Program-made: the position numbers and the translations under genes
In this document: piece after piece, positions 16,602 through 24,110 of the stretch
Numbering within the stretch: the stretch's first letter is position 1
How the letters are laid out: every line of letters begins with the position of its first letter
The notes under the pieces: model-generated
What the model was told of the DNA's origin: nothing
Seen by the model: only the letters and a program-made list of their open reading frames with translations
Databases searched by the model: none
Origin: Mesorhizobium carmichaelinearum
GTDB lineage: Bacteria > Pseudomonadota > Alphaproteobacteria > Rhizobiales > Rhizobiaceae
Direction of reading: 5' to 3'
Length of the DNA: 64,000 nt
NCBI RefSeq assembly: GCF_900199455.1
Contig: NZ_FZQR01000001.1
Span: 1-64,000 of the forward strand

Positions 16602-17663
16602 TCAATGGGCCGGCGTTGCACCCGCCGATGTGGTGAACTTGTCGAAGAAGATCCGCTCGGTTTCGAAGCCGTTCATGAACAGCACCGGCTGCAGCGCATC
16701 GATCATCGGCGGCGGGCCACAGGCATGGACATCGCCCTGCCCGTCGACCGCCAGTTGCTTGAGCTTGGCGTCGACACTCTGGTGCACGAAGCCACGCTCG
16801 CCTTGCCATTCGGCGTCGTCATTGGCGTGCGACAGCACGGGAATGAAGGTGACGTCGGAATGATTGCCGACCAGCTCGGCGATCCTGTCGAGGTAGAACA
16901 GGTCGTTGCGGGTGCGGGCACCGTAGAAGAAATAGACCGGACGCTTCTCGCCGCTCTTGAGGTGATCGTTGAGGATCGACCAGATCGGCGACATGCCCGA
17001 GCCGGCGCCGACCAGGATCAGAGGTCCTTGCCGTTCGTCGCGGCGGAAGCAGGTTCCGTAAGGTCCGACGACGGTGACTTCGGCTCCGGCCCTGATGCCT
17101 CCGGAATCGAGTTCTCCCGAGAACTTTCCCTCAGGGTATTTTTTGATGATGAAGGAGAGTTTTTGGGTTTGGTCCGGCGTATTTGCCATGGAGAACGAGC
17201 GCGTAATCGTCTCCCCTTTTTGCGTGGTAACCGTGATGTCGACATATTGCCCCGCCCAGAACTTCATTGGGGAGCCGAGTTCGATCTCAATGCCGCGAAT
17301 GTCGTGGGTCAGCTGCTCGATGTGAGCAATCCGGCCCTTGTACGTTTTCACGGCGATCGCCTTCGCCAGAATCTCCTCGTCGTAGTTGAGAAGCTCGACT
17401 TCCAGGTCGGAGTAGGCGATGCAGCGGCACAACAGCACGTGCCCGCTTTCCTTCTCCATGTCGTTCAGTGCGAAGGTCGAGTACTTCAGCATGTCGACTT
17501 CGCCTTCGAGCAACACGCTTTTGCAAGCCGAGCATTGCCCTTCCTTGCAGCCGTGCGGCAGGGCGATGCCCTGGCGGAATGCGGCGTTGAGCACCGTTTC
17601 GCCATTCTCGACCTCGAATTCGACGCCGACCGGGCTGAGCCTGACCGTGTGGGTTTCCGACAT
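16602..17663 (-). CDS. mimB: Monooxygenase reductase MimB
   Basis: This 353-residue NAD(P)H reductase has an N-terminal plant-type [2Fe-2S] ferredoxin domain with cysteines at about 39, 44, 47 and 79 (GCKEGQCSACK and LLCRC). The FAD-binding motif is RSFSMANTP (about 155-163), and the nucleotide-binding loop VGAGSGMSP (about 218-226) precedes the C-terminal CGPPPMI motif. It passes electrons from NAD(P)H through FAD and the Fe-S centre to the hydroxylase in the cytoplasm. An ACTGGAGG element precedes the ATG. It follows mimA across a 53-base gap that contains a perfect 11-bp hairpin. Confidence 0.95.
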   Translation of the reverse strand: MSETHTVRLSPVGVEFEVENGETVLNAAFRQGIALPHGCKEGQCSACKSVLLEGEVDMLKYSTFALNDMEKESGHVLLCRCIAYSDLEVELLNYDEEILAKAIAVKTYKGRIAHIEQLTHDIRGIEIELGSPMKFWAGQYVDITVTTQKGETITRSFSMANTPDQTQKLSFIIKKYPEGKFSGELDSGGIRAGAEVTVVGPYGTCFRRDERQGPLILVGAGSGMSPIWSILNDHLKSGEKRPVYFFYGARTRNDLFYLDRIAELVGNHSDVTFIPVLSHANDDAEWQGERGFVHQSVDAKLKQLAVDGQGDVHACGPPPMIDALQPVLFMNGFETERIFFDKFTTSAGATPAH

Positions 17664-17682
17664 ACGGACCTCCAGTGAAAGG

Positions 17683-17709
17683 AAGGGGGCGGGACGAACC
17701 CGCCCCCTT
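17683..17709 (-). promoter_or_regulatory. 11-bp perfect hairpin between mimA and mimB
   Basis: The arms at 17683-17693 and 17699-17709 are perfectly complementary and GC-rich, with a five-base loop. The stem starts 8 bases after the mimA stop and ends 20 bases before the mimB start. No T tract follows in the transcribed direction, so it probably acts as an mRNA 3'-end stabiliser or partial attenuator that raises mimA over the downstream genes. Confidence 0.65.
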
Positions 17710-17716
17710 GGCCTGA

Positions 17717-19384
17717 TCAGTTGCAGGGATTGATGGTGAAGCCGGCCCGGTATTCCGCCAGGTGCTTCTCACGATCGGCGGGCGACATGGCGCGCAGCGC
17801 GTTGAGCGGTGATCCGAGCGTGTTGCCGCGCACATCGTCGAGCGTCCACATCTCCTTGTCGTCGAAGCGCAGATGCGGCTGCGGAACCAGCGTCTTGCCG
17901 TCGGAGCGGACGAAGTTCAGGTCCTTGATGGCATCGGCCAGATCCCAGCCGTCATAGAGCGTCTCCCATTCGCGTTTGCCGCTGAAGCGGCCCATGGCGG
18001 GCGTCGGACGGCCCTGATACTCGTCGGCGAAGGCGACCGTTGCGGTCCAGCGGTCGAGCTCGTGGGCGAAGGTGTAGAGTTCGCCGTTGATCTCGCCGAC
18101 CACCATGTCCTCGCGGATCAGGCAGGGAACCAGGCACGACCAGCAGCGGTGCGGATAGACGTAGCCGACGTCGCTGTTGAACAGCAGCACCTTCTCGCCC
18201 TTATGGCTGAGCTTGGCGTACCATTTCCAGAACTCGCCGAACTCGGCGTACCAGCCCGGATACTTGTGTTCGAACCATTCGAAGTCCTTGTCGGTCTGGG
18301 CTTCGATGCGCCAGAAATTGACCGGCCAGCCGACCGCGAAGAACTGGCCGACCTTGTGGACATAGTTCTTCTTGGTGATGCGTTCCCAGGCTGCCTGGAC
18401 GTCGTCATGATGGACCTTGATGCCGTATTTCTCGAGCGGCAGCATGTAGGTGCGGTAGTAGTCCTCATAGATCCAGCGGTGCCACATTTCCGCGTAGGAC
18501 TCCTTGTTCTTGTCGCGGTTGGTGGTGCCGTATTCGATGAAGGTGCCGATGGCCGCATCGACGATGGCGTGGTTTTGCCAGAAGGCGTAACGCAGGTCGC
18601 GCTCGAGCAGGAGATGGTTCTCCGGCTCCTTGAGCGCCGCCATCAGCAGCGAGTGGCCGTTGCCGATATGCCGGCTCTCATCCGACTGCACCGACAGGAA
18701 GACGGTCGGCAGCGCATAGTCACCGTTGCGGGCGGCTTCCGAAGGCATGGCAACGAACAGCGTGTTGGTAAAGGCGGTCTCGGCGACCACGGTCAGGTAC
18801 ATGCAGGCGGCGGTCATCGTGTCGCCGGTGATGAAGCCTTCGGCGAACTGGCGGCCGATGGTGGTGGCGTAGCATTTTCCGAAGGCTTCCTCGGTGATGT
18901 CGAAGCCGGCCGGATCGATGTAGTTCTCCATGTACCATTTCTTCAGATTCATCTGGATCGTCGAGTGACGGAACTCGTCGATCATCTGCATGGTGAAGCC
19001 GGTTCTGAGTTCCTCGCCGGGCGCGATGCGGGCGACCATCGCCATCGAGCGGGCGGCCGAGATTTCCGGGAACGGAATGATGGCCAGGAAGAGTTTCATC
19101 CACTCGACCCAGCGCGGTTCGACATTGCGGAACATGTCGCCACGCAAGGCCGCATCGAGCGCGCCATAGACGCGGTTGTCCTTCTCTTCCTGCATGGGGA
19201 AGTAGGACCGCAGGACCTGCTTCATCGGGTCGCGCGGCGTCTTGTTGATCTTGTAGTCGGTCGGAAACGTCATCGCTTCCTGGACGTAGGAAGGATTCCA
19301 GCCGAGATCGGCAATCTTCTTGGTCGCCTCGCCGACGGAAATTCCGCGCTGCGAGGTAATCTTGTTGAGCGTCAGAGACGTCAT
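17717..19384 (-). CDS. mimA: Hydroxylase large (alpha) subunit MimA, di-iron active site
   Basis: This 555-residue catalytic subunit of a soluble di-iron monooxygenase has all six expected ligands: Glu107 (PFPEISA), Glu137/His140 (DEFRH), Glu202 (AETAFTN) and Glu236/His239 (DESRH). The C-terminal half carries the TmoA-like LPCLIRED segment found in propane monooxygenases. It hydroxylates small substrates with O2 and electrons from MimB; characterised actinobacterial relatives act on propane, acetone and phenol. Two ATGs are close (19390 and 19384); 19384 has the better spacing from GGAGG. It heads the operon downstream of a sigma-54 promoter. Subfamily (propane/acetone type rather than methane or toluene) follows from gene order, ligands and the companion chaperonin; the true substrate is not readable. 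Confidence 0.95.
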   Translation of the reverse strand: MTSLTLNKITSQRGISVGEATKKIADLGWNPSYVQEAMTFPTDYKINKTPRDPMKQVLRSYFPMQEEKDNRVYGALDAALRGDMFRNVEPRWVEWMKLFLAIIPFPEISAARSMAMVARIAPGEELRTGFTMQMIDEFRHSTIQMNLKKWYMENYIDPAGFDITEEAFGKCYATTIGRQFAEGFITGDTMTAACMYLTVVAETAFTNTLFVAMPSEAARNGDYALPTVFLSVQSDESRHIGNGHSLLMAALKEPENHLLLERDLRYAFWQNHAIVDAAIGTFIEYGTTNRDKNKESYAEMWHRWIYEDYYRTYMLPLEKYGIKVHHDDVQAAWERITKKNYVHKVGQFFAVGWPVNFWRIEAQTDKDFEWFEHKYPGWYAEFGEFWKWYAKLSHKGEKVLLFNSDVGYVYPHRCWSCLVPCLIREDMVVGEINGELYTFAHELDRWTATVAFADEYQGRPTPAMGRFSGKREWETLYDGWDLADAIKDLNFVRSDGKTLVPQPHLRFDDKEMWTLDDVRGNTLGSPLNALRAMSPADREKHLAEYRAGFTINPCN

Positions 19385-19671
19385 GGTCATAAGCCTCCAC
19401 CAGGTTTGAGCCGCAGGTCCCTTGACCCCGGCATGAAGCGGCAAAGCACCGCCAGTGAGAGTGCGAGCGGCATGACAAAGCGTTGCGCGTCGAGGCGCGA
19501 CCCAAGGTCCGGCCGTTCAAGTGGATCGGGGCAAAGGTTTCGAGGCGTCTGGCAGGGAGCCGCGGCGCCAACCGCATTGCGATGGGCGTGTCGAAGCGGT
19601 CCTGCTTCCTCCGTTCCTTCGTTCTTTTGGCACCGCGTCAAGCGCGATGGGCTTCTTGTGAAAATGAACAA

Positions 19672-19687
19672 AGCAAGCGCCGTGCCA
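19672..19687 (-). promoter_or_regulatory. Sigma-54 (RpoN) promoter of the mim operon
   Basis: On the minus strand the sequence is TGGCACG, four bases, then TTGCT. This exactly matches the RpoN consensus TGGCACG-N4-TTGCW, with the GG and GC doublets correctly spaced. The predicted transcription start is near 19661, about 275 bases before mimA. It is the only such exact match I noticed in the intergenic regions and fits regulation by an enhancer-binding protein. Confidence 0.88.
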
Positions 19688-19760
19688 GTTTTGAAATGGC
19701 GCCCGTGGCCGGTTCTGAAAACAAGATCGTAGCTCTTTCGGCGCGCGACCCGACATCCAA

Positions 19761-19798
19761 CTGTAACGTTCTTTTACAGATGTAACTTACGGCTGTAA
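19761..19798 (-). promoter_or_regulatory. TGTAA/TTACA half-sites, putative activator binding region
   Basis: CTGTAA (19761-19766) and TTACAG (19774-19779) form an inverted repeat with a seven-base spacer. TTACA-GA-TGTAA (19774-19785) forms a second, overlapping dyad, and another TGTAA lies at 19794-19798. The cluster is about 100-137 bases upstream of the predicted mimA start, the usual distance for sigma-54 enhancers. Binding by the activator at 3801-5879 is inferred. Confidence 0.55.
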
Positions 19799-19942
19799 TA
19801 TTTAACGTGTATTCGCACTTGCAATATATTTAGTTAGCATTTGCAGCAAATATCAAAACTCATATTATCTATTTAACTCTTGGTCTTTCCGGACTATTTG
19901 AAGGCGACGACCCATCGACGGGCTTCGCGCTGGAGAAAGACC

Positions 19943-20416
19943 ATGCCGAACGACAAGGACAGCCGAGGATCACCCGAGCCAATGTCCAGCCATGCCGACG
20001 GCGTCACCGGCGATCTGGTCAAGCTGATGCCGCGCGATCTGGTTTTCGTCATGCGCTTCATGGGCGAGAGCCAGCACCGCCTGCAGAGCCATTTCCAGGA
20101 CTTCATCCGGGCCGAGCTTGCCGCCGGCGGCGTCACCACGGAGACGCATCCGATGATCCATCTGTTCATCGAAAGCCATGCGATCCTGCTGCGCGACTTC
20201 GTATTCTCCGGCGTTTCGCTGACGCGGCAGTTCCGCGTCGAGGAGATCGAGCGGCTGACCGGAGACACGACATCGATGATCCGCGTCGACATCTGGGACC
20301 AGCTGAAGAGCCACATCGAGACGGCCGAAAAACAGTTCCAGTCGCAGGCCGGCACGTTGCCCAAATTGCTGTCCGCTTTCGAAAAACCGCAGGGTTCTTC
20401 GGGGAGCGAAAAATGA
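19943..20416 (+). CDS. Unknown helical protein, first gene of an operon divergent from mimA
   Basis: The ATG at 19943 follows TGGAGAAAGACC; an upstream in-frame ATG at 19880 has no such site. The 157-residue protein is soluble, with a disordered acidic N-terminus (about 1-22) and then amphipathic helices (LMPRDLVFVMRFMGESQHRLQSHFQDF and later VDIWDQLKSHIETAEKQFQSQ). I do not recognise the family. Its TGA overlaps the ATG of the next gene by four bases (ATGA), so the two products are translationally coupled and probably partners. Its location, sharing the control region of mimA, makes coregulation with the monooxygenase possible but unproven. Confidence 0.75.
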   Translation: MPNDKDSRGSPEPMSSHADGVTGDLVKLMPRDLVFVMRFMGESQHRLQSHFQDFIRAELAAGGVTTETHPMIHLFIESHAILLRDFVFSGVSLTRQFRVEEIERLTGDTTSMIRVDIWDQLKSHIETAEKQFQSQAGTLPKLLSAFEKPQGSSGSEK

Positions 20417-20736
20417 CCAAAGGATACAAAACGACCCGGCGTGACGCGCTGCTCGCTCGCCGGCTCGAACTTGTCGCAACCGTTTCCGCCCTCACCGCGG
20501 AGGCACTGCGCCTCAATCAGAAACGCGCCGGTATCGAGATGGAGGTGCTGCGCCTGGAGCTCGAAATCGGCAGAAGCGGCGCCAGCGCGCAACTGGTGCG
20601 GGACTTGCATGAGGCAGAAGAGAGCGCGGCGGCGACCATGCGGGCATGCACGGCTTGCGAGAATCGCATCGTCACGGCGGAAGGCGATGTCGAGGACGTC
20701 GATCGCCGGCTGGCCGCGACGGCGAACGAGGACTGA
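20413..20736 (+). CDS. Small coiled-coil protein of the unknown operon
   Basis: This 107-residue protein overlaps the previous gene by four bases. Nearly the whole length shows heptad-like spacing of Leu, Ala and Val with charged residues (LELVATVSALTAEALRL, then EMEVLRLELEIG), broken twice by Gly/Cys-containing turns. It should fold as two or three long antiparallel helices. A CxxC (ACTACE, Cys near 76 and 79) is the only notable side-chain motif. No family is recognised. Coupling to the gene before and the 13-base gap to the propeller gene after indicate a single operon and possibly a complex. Confidence 0.75.
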   Translation: MTKGYKTTRRDALLARRLELVATVSALTAEALRLNQKRAGIEMEVLRLELEIGRSGASAQLVRDLHEAEESAAATMRACTACENRIVTAEGDVEDVDRRLAATANED

Positions 20737-20749
20737 TGGGAGAGACAGC

Positions 20750-21877
20750 ATGAACCAGCAGACGATGCAGAACCTGACCTTGTTCGACCTTCTGGCCCGC
20801 AGCTGGCAACGGCCGGCGGCAATCGCCGATCTGCGCTTCAGCGCCGACGGTTCGGCTGTCGCTTTCACTTGCGTTGACGGGACCGTCGCCATTGCCGCAG
20901 TCGCGGATCAGGAGCCGCCGGAAGCGCGGATCAGGGTGAGCAACGATCTCGGCCAGACGACGATCCGCCCGAGAGAAAAGCCGCCAGTGCCCTTGATCGC
21001 CACGGCGGCATTCGCTGACGGCGATGTCCCGCTCGCCGTCCATGGCGATTCCGGCTTTCTGGTGGGTGCGGCCAGCGGCGAGGTGCTGCATCTGACAGCC
21101 GGCGGTGACGTCGCGGCCCCCCTGGTCAGGATCGACGGGCCGATCGTCGCCATCGACCACAGCGCGAGGGCCGGCAGGACAGCCGTCAGCAACGGGCGCG
21201 ATGTCATCCTGTCGCACGGCCAAGGCGATGCCGTGCAACTGGAACGCGATGTGACATCGTCGACGGATGCCCTCGCCTTCTCGCCAGACGGGCGGCGACT
21301 TGCCTGCGGCCTTGATGAAGGGCTGTCGGTCTGGGCGGTCGAAGGCGACGCTGCCTTGATACGTGACATCCCTCTTTCCGCGCGCCCGGTGTCGGTCCGC
21401 TGGAGCAGAGACGGCAGCTGGCTGGCTTGCGGGCTCGAAGCCGGCGGCTTTGCCCTGGTCAGCCTCGCCGATGGCCGCGCTGACATCGTCGCGGGGTTTC
21501 CATCGCCGGTCCGCACCGTGTGCTGGAGCCAGCCGGCGCATGCGCTGTTTGCCTCGGGCGCTTTTCGGATCGCCGGCTGGTCGATGACCGCCCCGCCTGT
21601 TGACGGCCAAACTTCGGGCGCCTTGGAGACGGGCCGCGCCAGGCTGGTTCTGGTCGAGGCGGTGGCGGCGCACCCGGAGAAGAAGCTGATTGCCGCGGGT
21701 TACGCCAACGGCCGGATCACCATCGCCCAGATCGGCGCGCGGGACGAACTCCTCGTCAGGCCGCTGGGCAGCGCGGTCACAGCTCTCGCCTGGTCCGGCG
21801 ACGGACGGCACCTGGCGATGGGGTCTGTCGATGGCACCGCCGCAATCGTCACTTTTCCCGCGCAAATGTTCAAATAG
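20750..21877 (+). CDS. WD40-like beta-propeller protein of the unknown operon
   Basis: This 375-residue protein has no signal peptide, so it is cytoplasmic. It has repeated WD40-type blades: FSADGSAVAFTCVDGTVAI, FSPDGRRLACGLDEGLSVW, WSRDGSWLACGLEAG, and WSGDGRHLAMGSVDGTAAIV. About seven blades fit the length, with weaker conservation in the middle. The start is set by GGGAGAGACAGC before the ATG at 20750. Cytoplasmic WD40 proteins in bacteria serve as assembly platforms. Its neighbours are two small helical proteins and a 57-residue protein, so a multi-subunit complex is the natural guess. The specific role is unknown. Confidence 0.8.
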   Translation: MNQQTMQNLTLFDLLARSWQRPAAIADLRFSADGSAVAFTCVDGTVAIAAVADQEPPEARIRVSNDLGQTTIRPREKPPVPLIATAAFADGDVPLAVHGDSGFLVGAASGEVLHLTAGGDVAAPLVRIDGPIVAIDHSARAGRTAVSNGRDVILSHGQGDAVQLERDVTSSTDALAFSPDGRRLACGLDEGLSVWAVEGDAALIRDIPLSARPVSVRWSRDGSWLACGLEAGGFALVSLADGRADIVAGFPSPVRTVCWSQPAHALFASGAFRIAGWSMTAPPVDGQTSGALETGRARLVLVEAVAAHPEKKLIAAGYANGRITIAQIGARDELLVRPLGSAVTALAWSGDGRHLAMGSVDGTAAIVTFPAQMFK

Positions 21878-21908
21878 CGGACGCTGTCCGCTGATACAGG
21901 AGGATAAA

Positions 21909-22082
21909 ATGCAGACCGAACTCACCCCCGAGGACAAGAGCAAGGACGAATTTTTCGAGCGGTTGGCCGAATTGTCGGAAGAAATGGTGGCCAAGCATGG
22001 CAAGGATTTCAGCATGGGCGCGCTGGTGCTCGCCGCCCGCTGGATCGCCGAAAACCGCGTCGGCAGGCTGAAGACCAACTAA
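21909..22082 (+). CDS. 57-residue helical protein, last gene of the unknown operon
   Basis: The ATG follows a near-perfect AGGAGGATAAA element 31 bases after the propeller gene, a strong argument that this very short frame is translated. The product is charged and helical (TPEDKSKDEFFERLAELSEEMVAKHG), then has a short hydrophobic helix (FSMGALVLAARWIAENR). It is too short for an enzyme; a subunit, adaptor or antagonist is more likely. No family is recognised. Confidence 0.75.
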   Translation: MQTELTPEDKSKDEFFERLAELSEEMVAKHGKDFSMGALVLAARWIAENRVGRLKTN

Positions 22083-22894
22083 GGCTTGTTGGTTCAGGTC
22101 AGGCCGAGCCGAAAATGGTGGCTTTCGAGAGCCGGAGCGGAGCTGATATTCGGGTCCGTGAGCACCGGAAGCGCAGAAACCCGCCATTTGCAGGCCGGCA
22201 TCACCTGAATCTCAACACACCTTAGACCGCCGCAGGAGATATTTGAGGTTTCACCAACTATCGGGACCAATCGAGCGATTTTTTTCGGCTCGCGACATTG
22301 TGATGACGCGCTCAGGCCGTCTCGAAAAGTACCGTCAACGCCCCGGCCAAGGCGCCAGTCAGAGGCCATAGAGATCGACAGGCAGCGGGTGTTGCATACA
22401 CTCCTGCCGCAGGCGATGTGTCGTGAGCGCTGGCATCCACTCGATTCCTGCCGAGTTTCCGGCTAGCTTGGGCGCTAGATGGCTCAGTTCCGGTGGGTGA
22501 ATCATAGTCAGACCGACCGTCAAGAGATTGACGGGCAGCCCCTTTGGTCTCCCAGGACCGAGAGCAATCGCGCGCGAAGTGAGGTCTACAGCAATATGCG
22601 CCGTGCGACGCCCGGCGCCACTTTCAGTAACGAGGCGCTTTGTCGCGGCGGCTCGAATAGCCTGACCTTTGAAGTGATTAATAAGCTTGGACGACATTGT
22701 CGAACGTCGTATAGCGGTCGACGATCAGCTTGAACGCACTATCAGGAAGAGCGTCATCCTTGGACTGTTTGGTTGTACAACTTGAAATTGCGGCCTGATG
22801 TTTCAAAACAGGTCGGTAGGCCCGCGAGGGTGGTTTCGGAGCCTGCGGGGTCGCCCGCGGTCCTCAAAGCGAGAGTTCTAAAAGACGTTCACTA
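22083..22894. other. 812-base region without a convincing gene, degenerate
   Basis: This stretch separates the unknown operon from the glycan locus. It has short open frames on both strands (the longest is on the minus strand, about 22359-22697), but none has a credible ribosome binding site or recognisable domain. It contains a 27-bp repeat (22307-22333) found again at 60926-60952. The likely origin is decayed mobile or foreign DNA. No terminal inverted repeats or intact transposase could be seen. Confidence 0.5.
22307..22333 (+). repeat. 27-bp direct repeat, copy 1
   Basis: This copy is identical over 27 bases to 60926-60952 and in the same orientation (core GCTCAGGCCGTCTCGAAAAG). Looser similarity continues on both sides, including another TCA after one mismatch and a GGCCAAGG/ACCAGGG-like tract. 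Both copies lie outside functional genes and near gene debris, which suggests remnants of the same element. Confidence 0.75.
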
Positions 22895-24109
22895 ATGACC
22901 CAGCACGCACAAGACGCTCGAATTCTGATGTACAGCCACGACACGTTCGGGCTCGGCCACTTGCAGCGCTGCCGGACGATCGCGCATTCGCTGGTCGAGG
23001 ATTTCCGCGGACTTCAGGTGCTTATCATTTCAGGTGCGACCATCGCCGGCGCCTTCGATTACCGCGCCCGTGTCGACTTCGTGAAAATTCCCAGCGTCAT
23101 CAAGTTGCGCAACGGCGAATACACCTCGCTGGAAAAGGATATCGATCTGCATGAGACGCTAAGGATGCGCCAGTCGATCATCCGCCACACGGCCGAGACC
23201 TTCCGCCCGGATATCTTCATCGTCGACAAGGAGCCGCTCGGCCTGCGCGGTGAGATTGAGGACACGCTGTCCTACCTCAAGACGCGGGGCACCACGCTCG
23301 TGCTTGGCCTGCGCGAGGTTATGGACGCGCCGCATCTGCTCGAAGCAGAGTGGGCACGCAGGGATGTGATGCGCAAGATAGGCCTGTTCTTCGACAAGGT
23401 CTGGGTCTATGGCCCGCCGGATTTCTACGATCCGCTGACCGGCCTGGATGTGCCGCCGGCTGTCAGGGCAAAGATGCGGTTCCTCGGTTTCCTGCAACGG
23501 AGCCTGCAGCGGAACGAGTTGCCCGGCCACCGGCCCGAGGGCGACTATATCCTCGTTACCACCGGTGGCGGCGGTGACGGCGCCGAACTGATCCACGACG
23601 TCATCGACGCCTATCAGCAGGATCCGCAATTGCAGCACAGAGCGCTGATCGTGCTTGGGCCTTACATGCCGGCGCGCAAGCGCAACAAGCTGCTCAAGAA
23701 GGGGGCCAAGATCCCCTACGTCAAGATCATCGAGTTCGACAACCGCATGGAAGACCTGATCGCCGGTGCCAAGGCGGTGGTGGCAATGGGCGGCTACAAC
23801 ACCTATTGCGAGATACTGTCTTTCGACAAGCCGGCGCTGATCGTGCCGCGCGTCACGCCCCGCGAGGAACAACTGATCCGCGCTCGGCGCGCGGCCGAAC
23901 TCGGCCTCGTCGAGATGCTTTTGCCGGAAGAAGCCAAGGATTCCCAACGGTTTGCCGATGCCCTGAAGGTGTTGTCGGACCGGCCCCGTCCATCGCAGAG
24001 CAATCCGCATCTGACGCTGGAAGGGCTGCCTCATATTTCCGAAATCGTCGCGGAACTGCTCGACCGGCGGGCCGGCCATCACCTGTCGGTCATTGAAGGC
24101 ATGAACTGA
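22895..24109 (+). CDS. MurG-like predicted glycosyltransferase (first of a pair)
   Basis: This 404-residue protein has the two-domain GT-B layout of COG4671-type predicted glycosyltransferases. The N-terminal HDTFGLGHLQRC motif (about 14-25) resembles the GxGHxxR acceptor loop of MurG. The C-terminal half has TTGGGGDGAELI and the nucleotide-sugar-binding VVAMGGYNTYCEIL, followed by PRVTPREEQLIRA. It probably transfers a sugar to a lipid- or polymer-linked acceptor at the cytoplasmic membrane. The ribosome binding site is weak. It starts a run of three glycosyltransferase genes with 1- to 4-base junctions, and the third is a paralogue of this one. The sugar cannot be predicted. Confidence 0.82.
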   Translation: MTQHAQDARILMYSHDTFGLGHLQRCRTIAHSLVEDFRGLQVLIISGATIAGAFDYRARVDFVKIPSVIKLRNGEYTSLEKDIDLHETLRMRQSIIRHTAETFRPDIFIVDKEPLGLRGEIEDTLSYLKTRGTTLVLGLREVMDAPHLLEAEWARRDVMRKIGLFFDKVWVYGPPDFYDPLTGLDVPPAVRAKMRFLGFLQRSLQRNELPGHRPEGDYILVTTGGGGDGAELIHDVIDAYQQDPQLQHRALIVLGPYMPARKRNKLLKKGAKIPYVKIIEFDNRMEDLIAGAKAVVAMGGYNTYCEILSFDKPALIVPRVTPREEQLIRARRAAELGLVEMLLPEEAKDSQRFADALKVLSDRPRPSQSNPHLTLEGLPHISEIVAELLDRRAGHHLSVIEGMN

Positions 24110-24110
24110 G

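Larger units (their letters stand above)
19385..19942. other. Divergent control region between mimA and the unknown operon
   Basis: This 558-base stretch carries the mimA leader, the sigma-54 promoter, putative enhancer half-sites and an AT-rich segment (about 19790-19890) that must hold the rightward promoter. A 13-bp palindrome ATTTGCAGCAAAT (19839-19851) is a further candidate operator. No coding frame is convincing. The predicted mimA leader is about 275 bases, long enough for post-transcriptional control. Confidence 0.7.

Noticed and set aside
17717..19384. Methane or toluene monooxygenase alpha subunit
   Set aside because: Gene order A-B-C-D with the reductase second, plus the companion chaperonin and amidohydrolase, fits the propane/acetone (mim/prm) group instead.
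22359..22697. A 112-codon open frame on the minus strand in the gap before the glycan locus
   Set aside because: No ribosome binding site, no recognisable domain, and a composition unlike a folded protein. It is more likely degenerate DNA.
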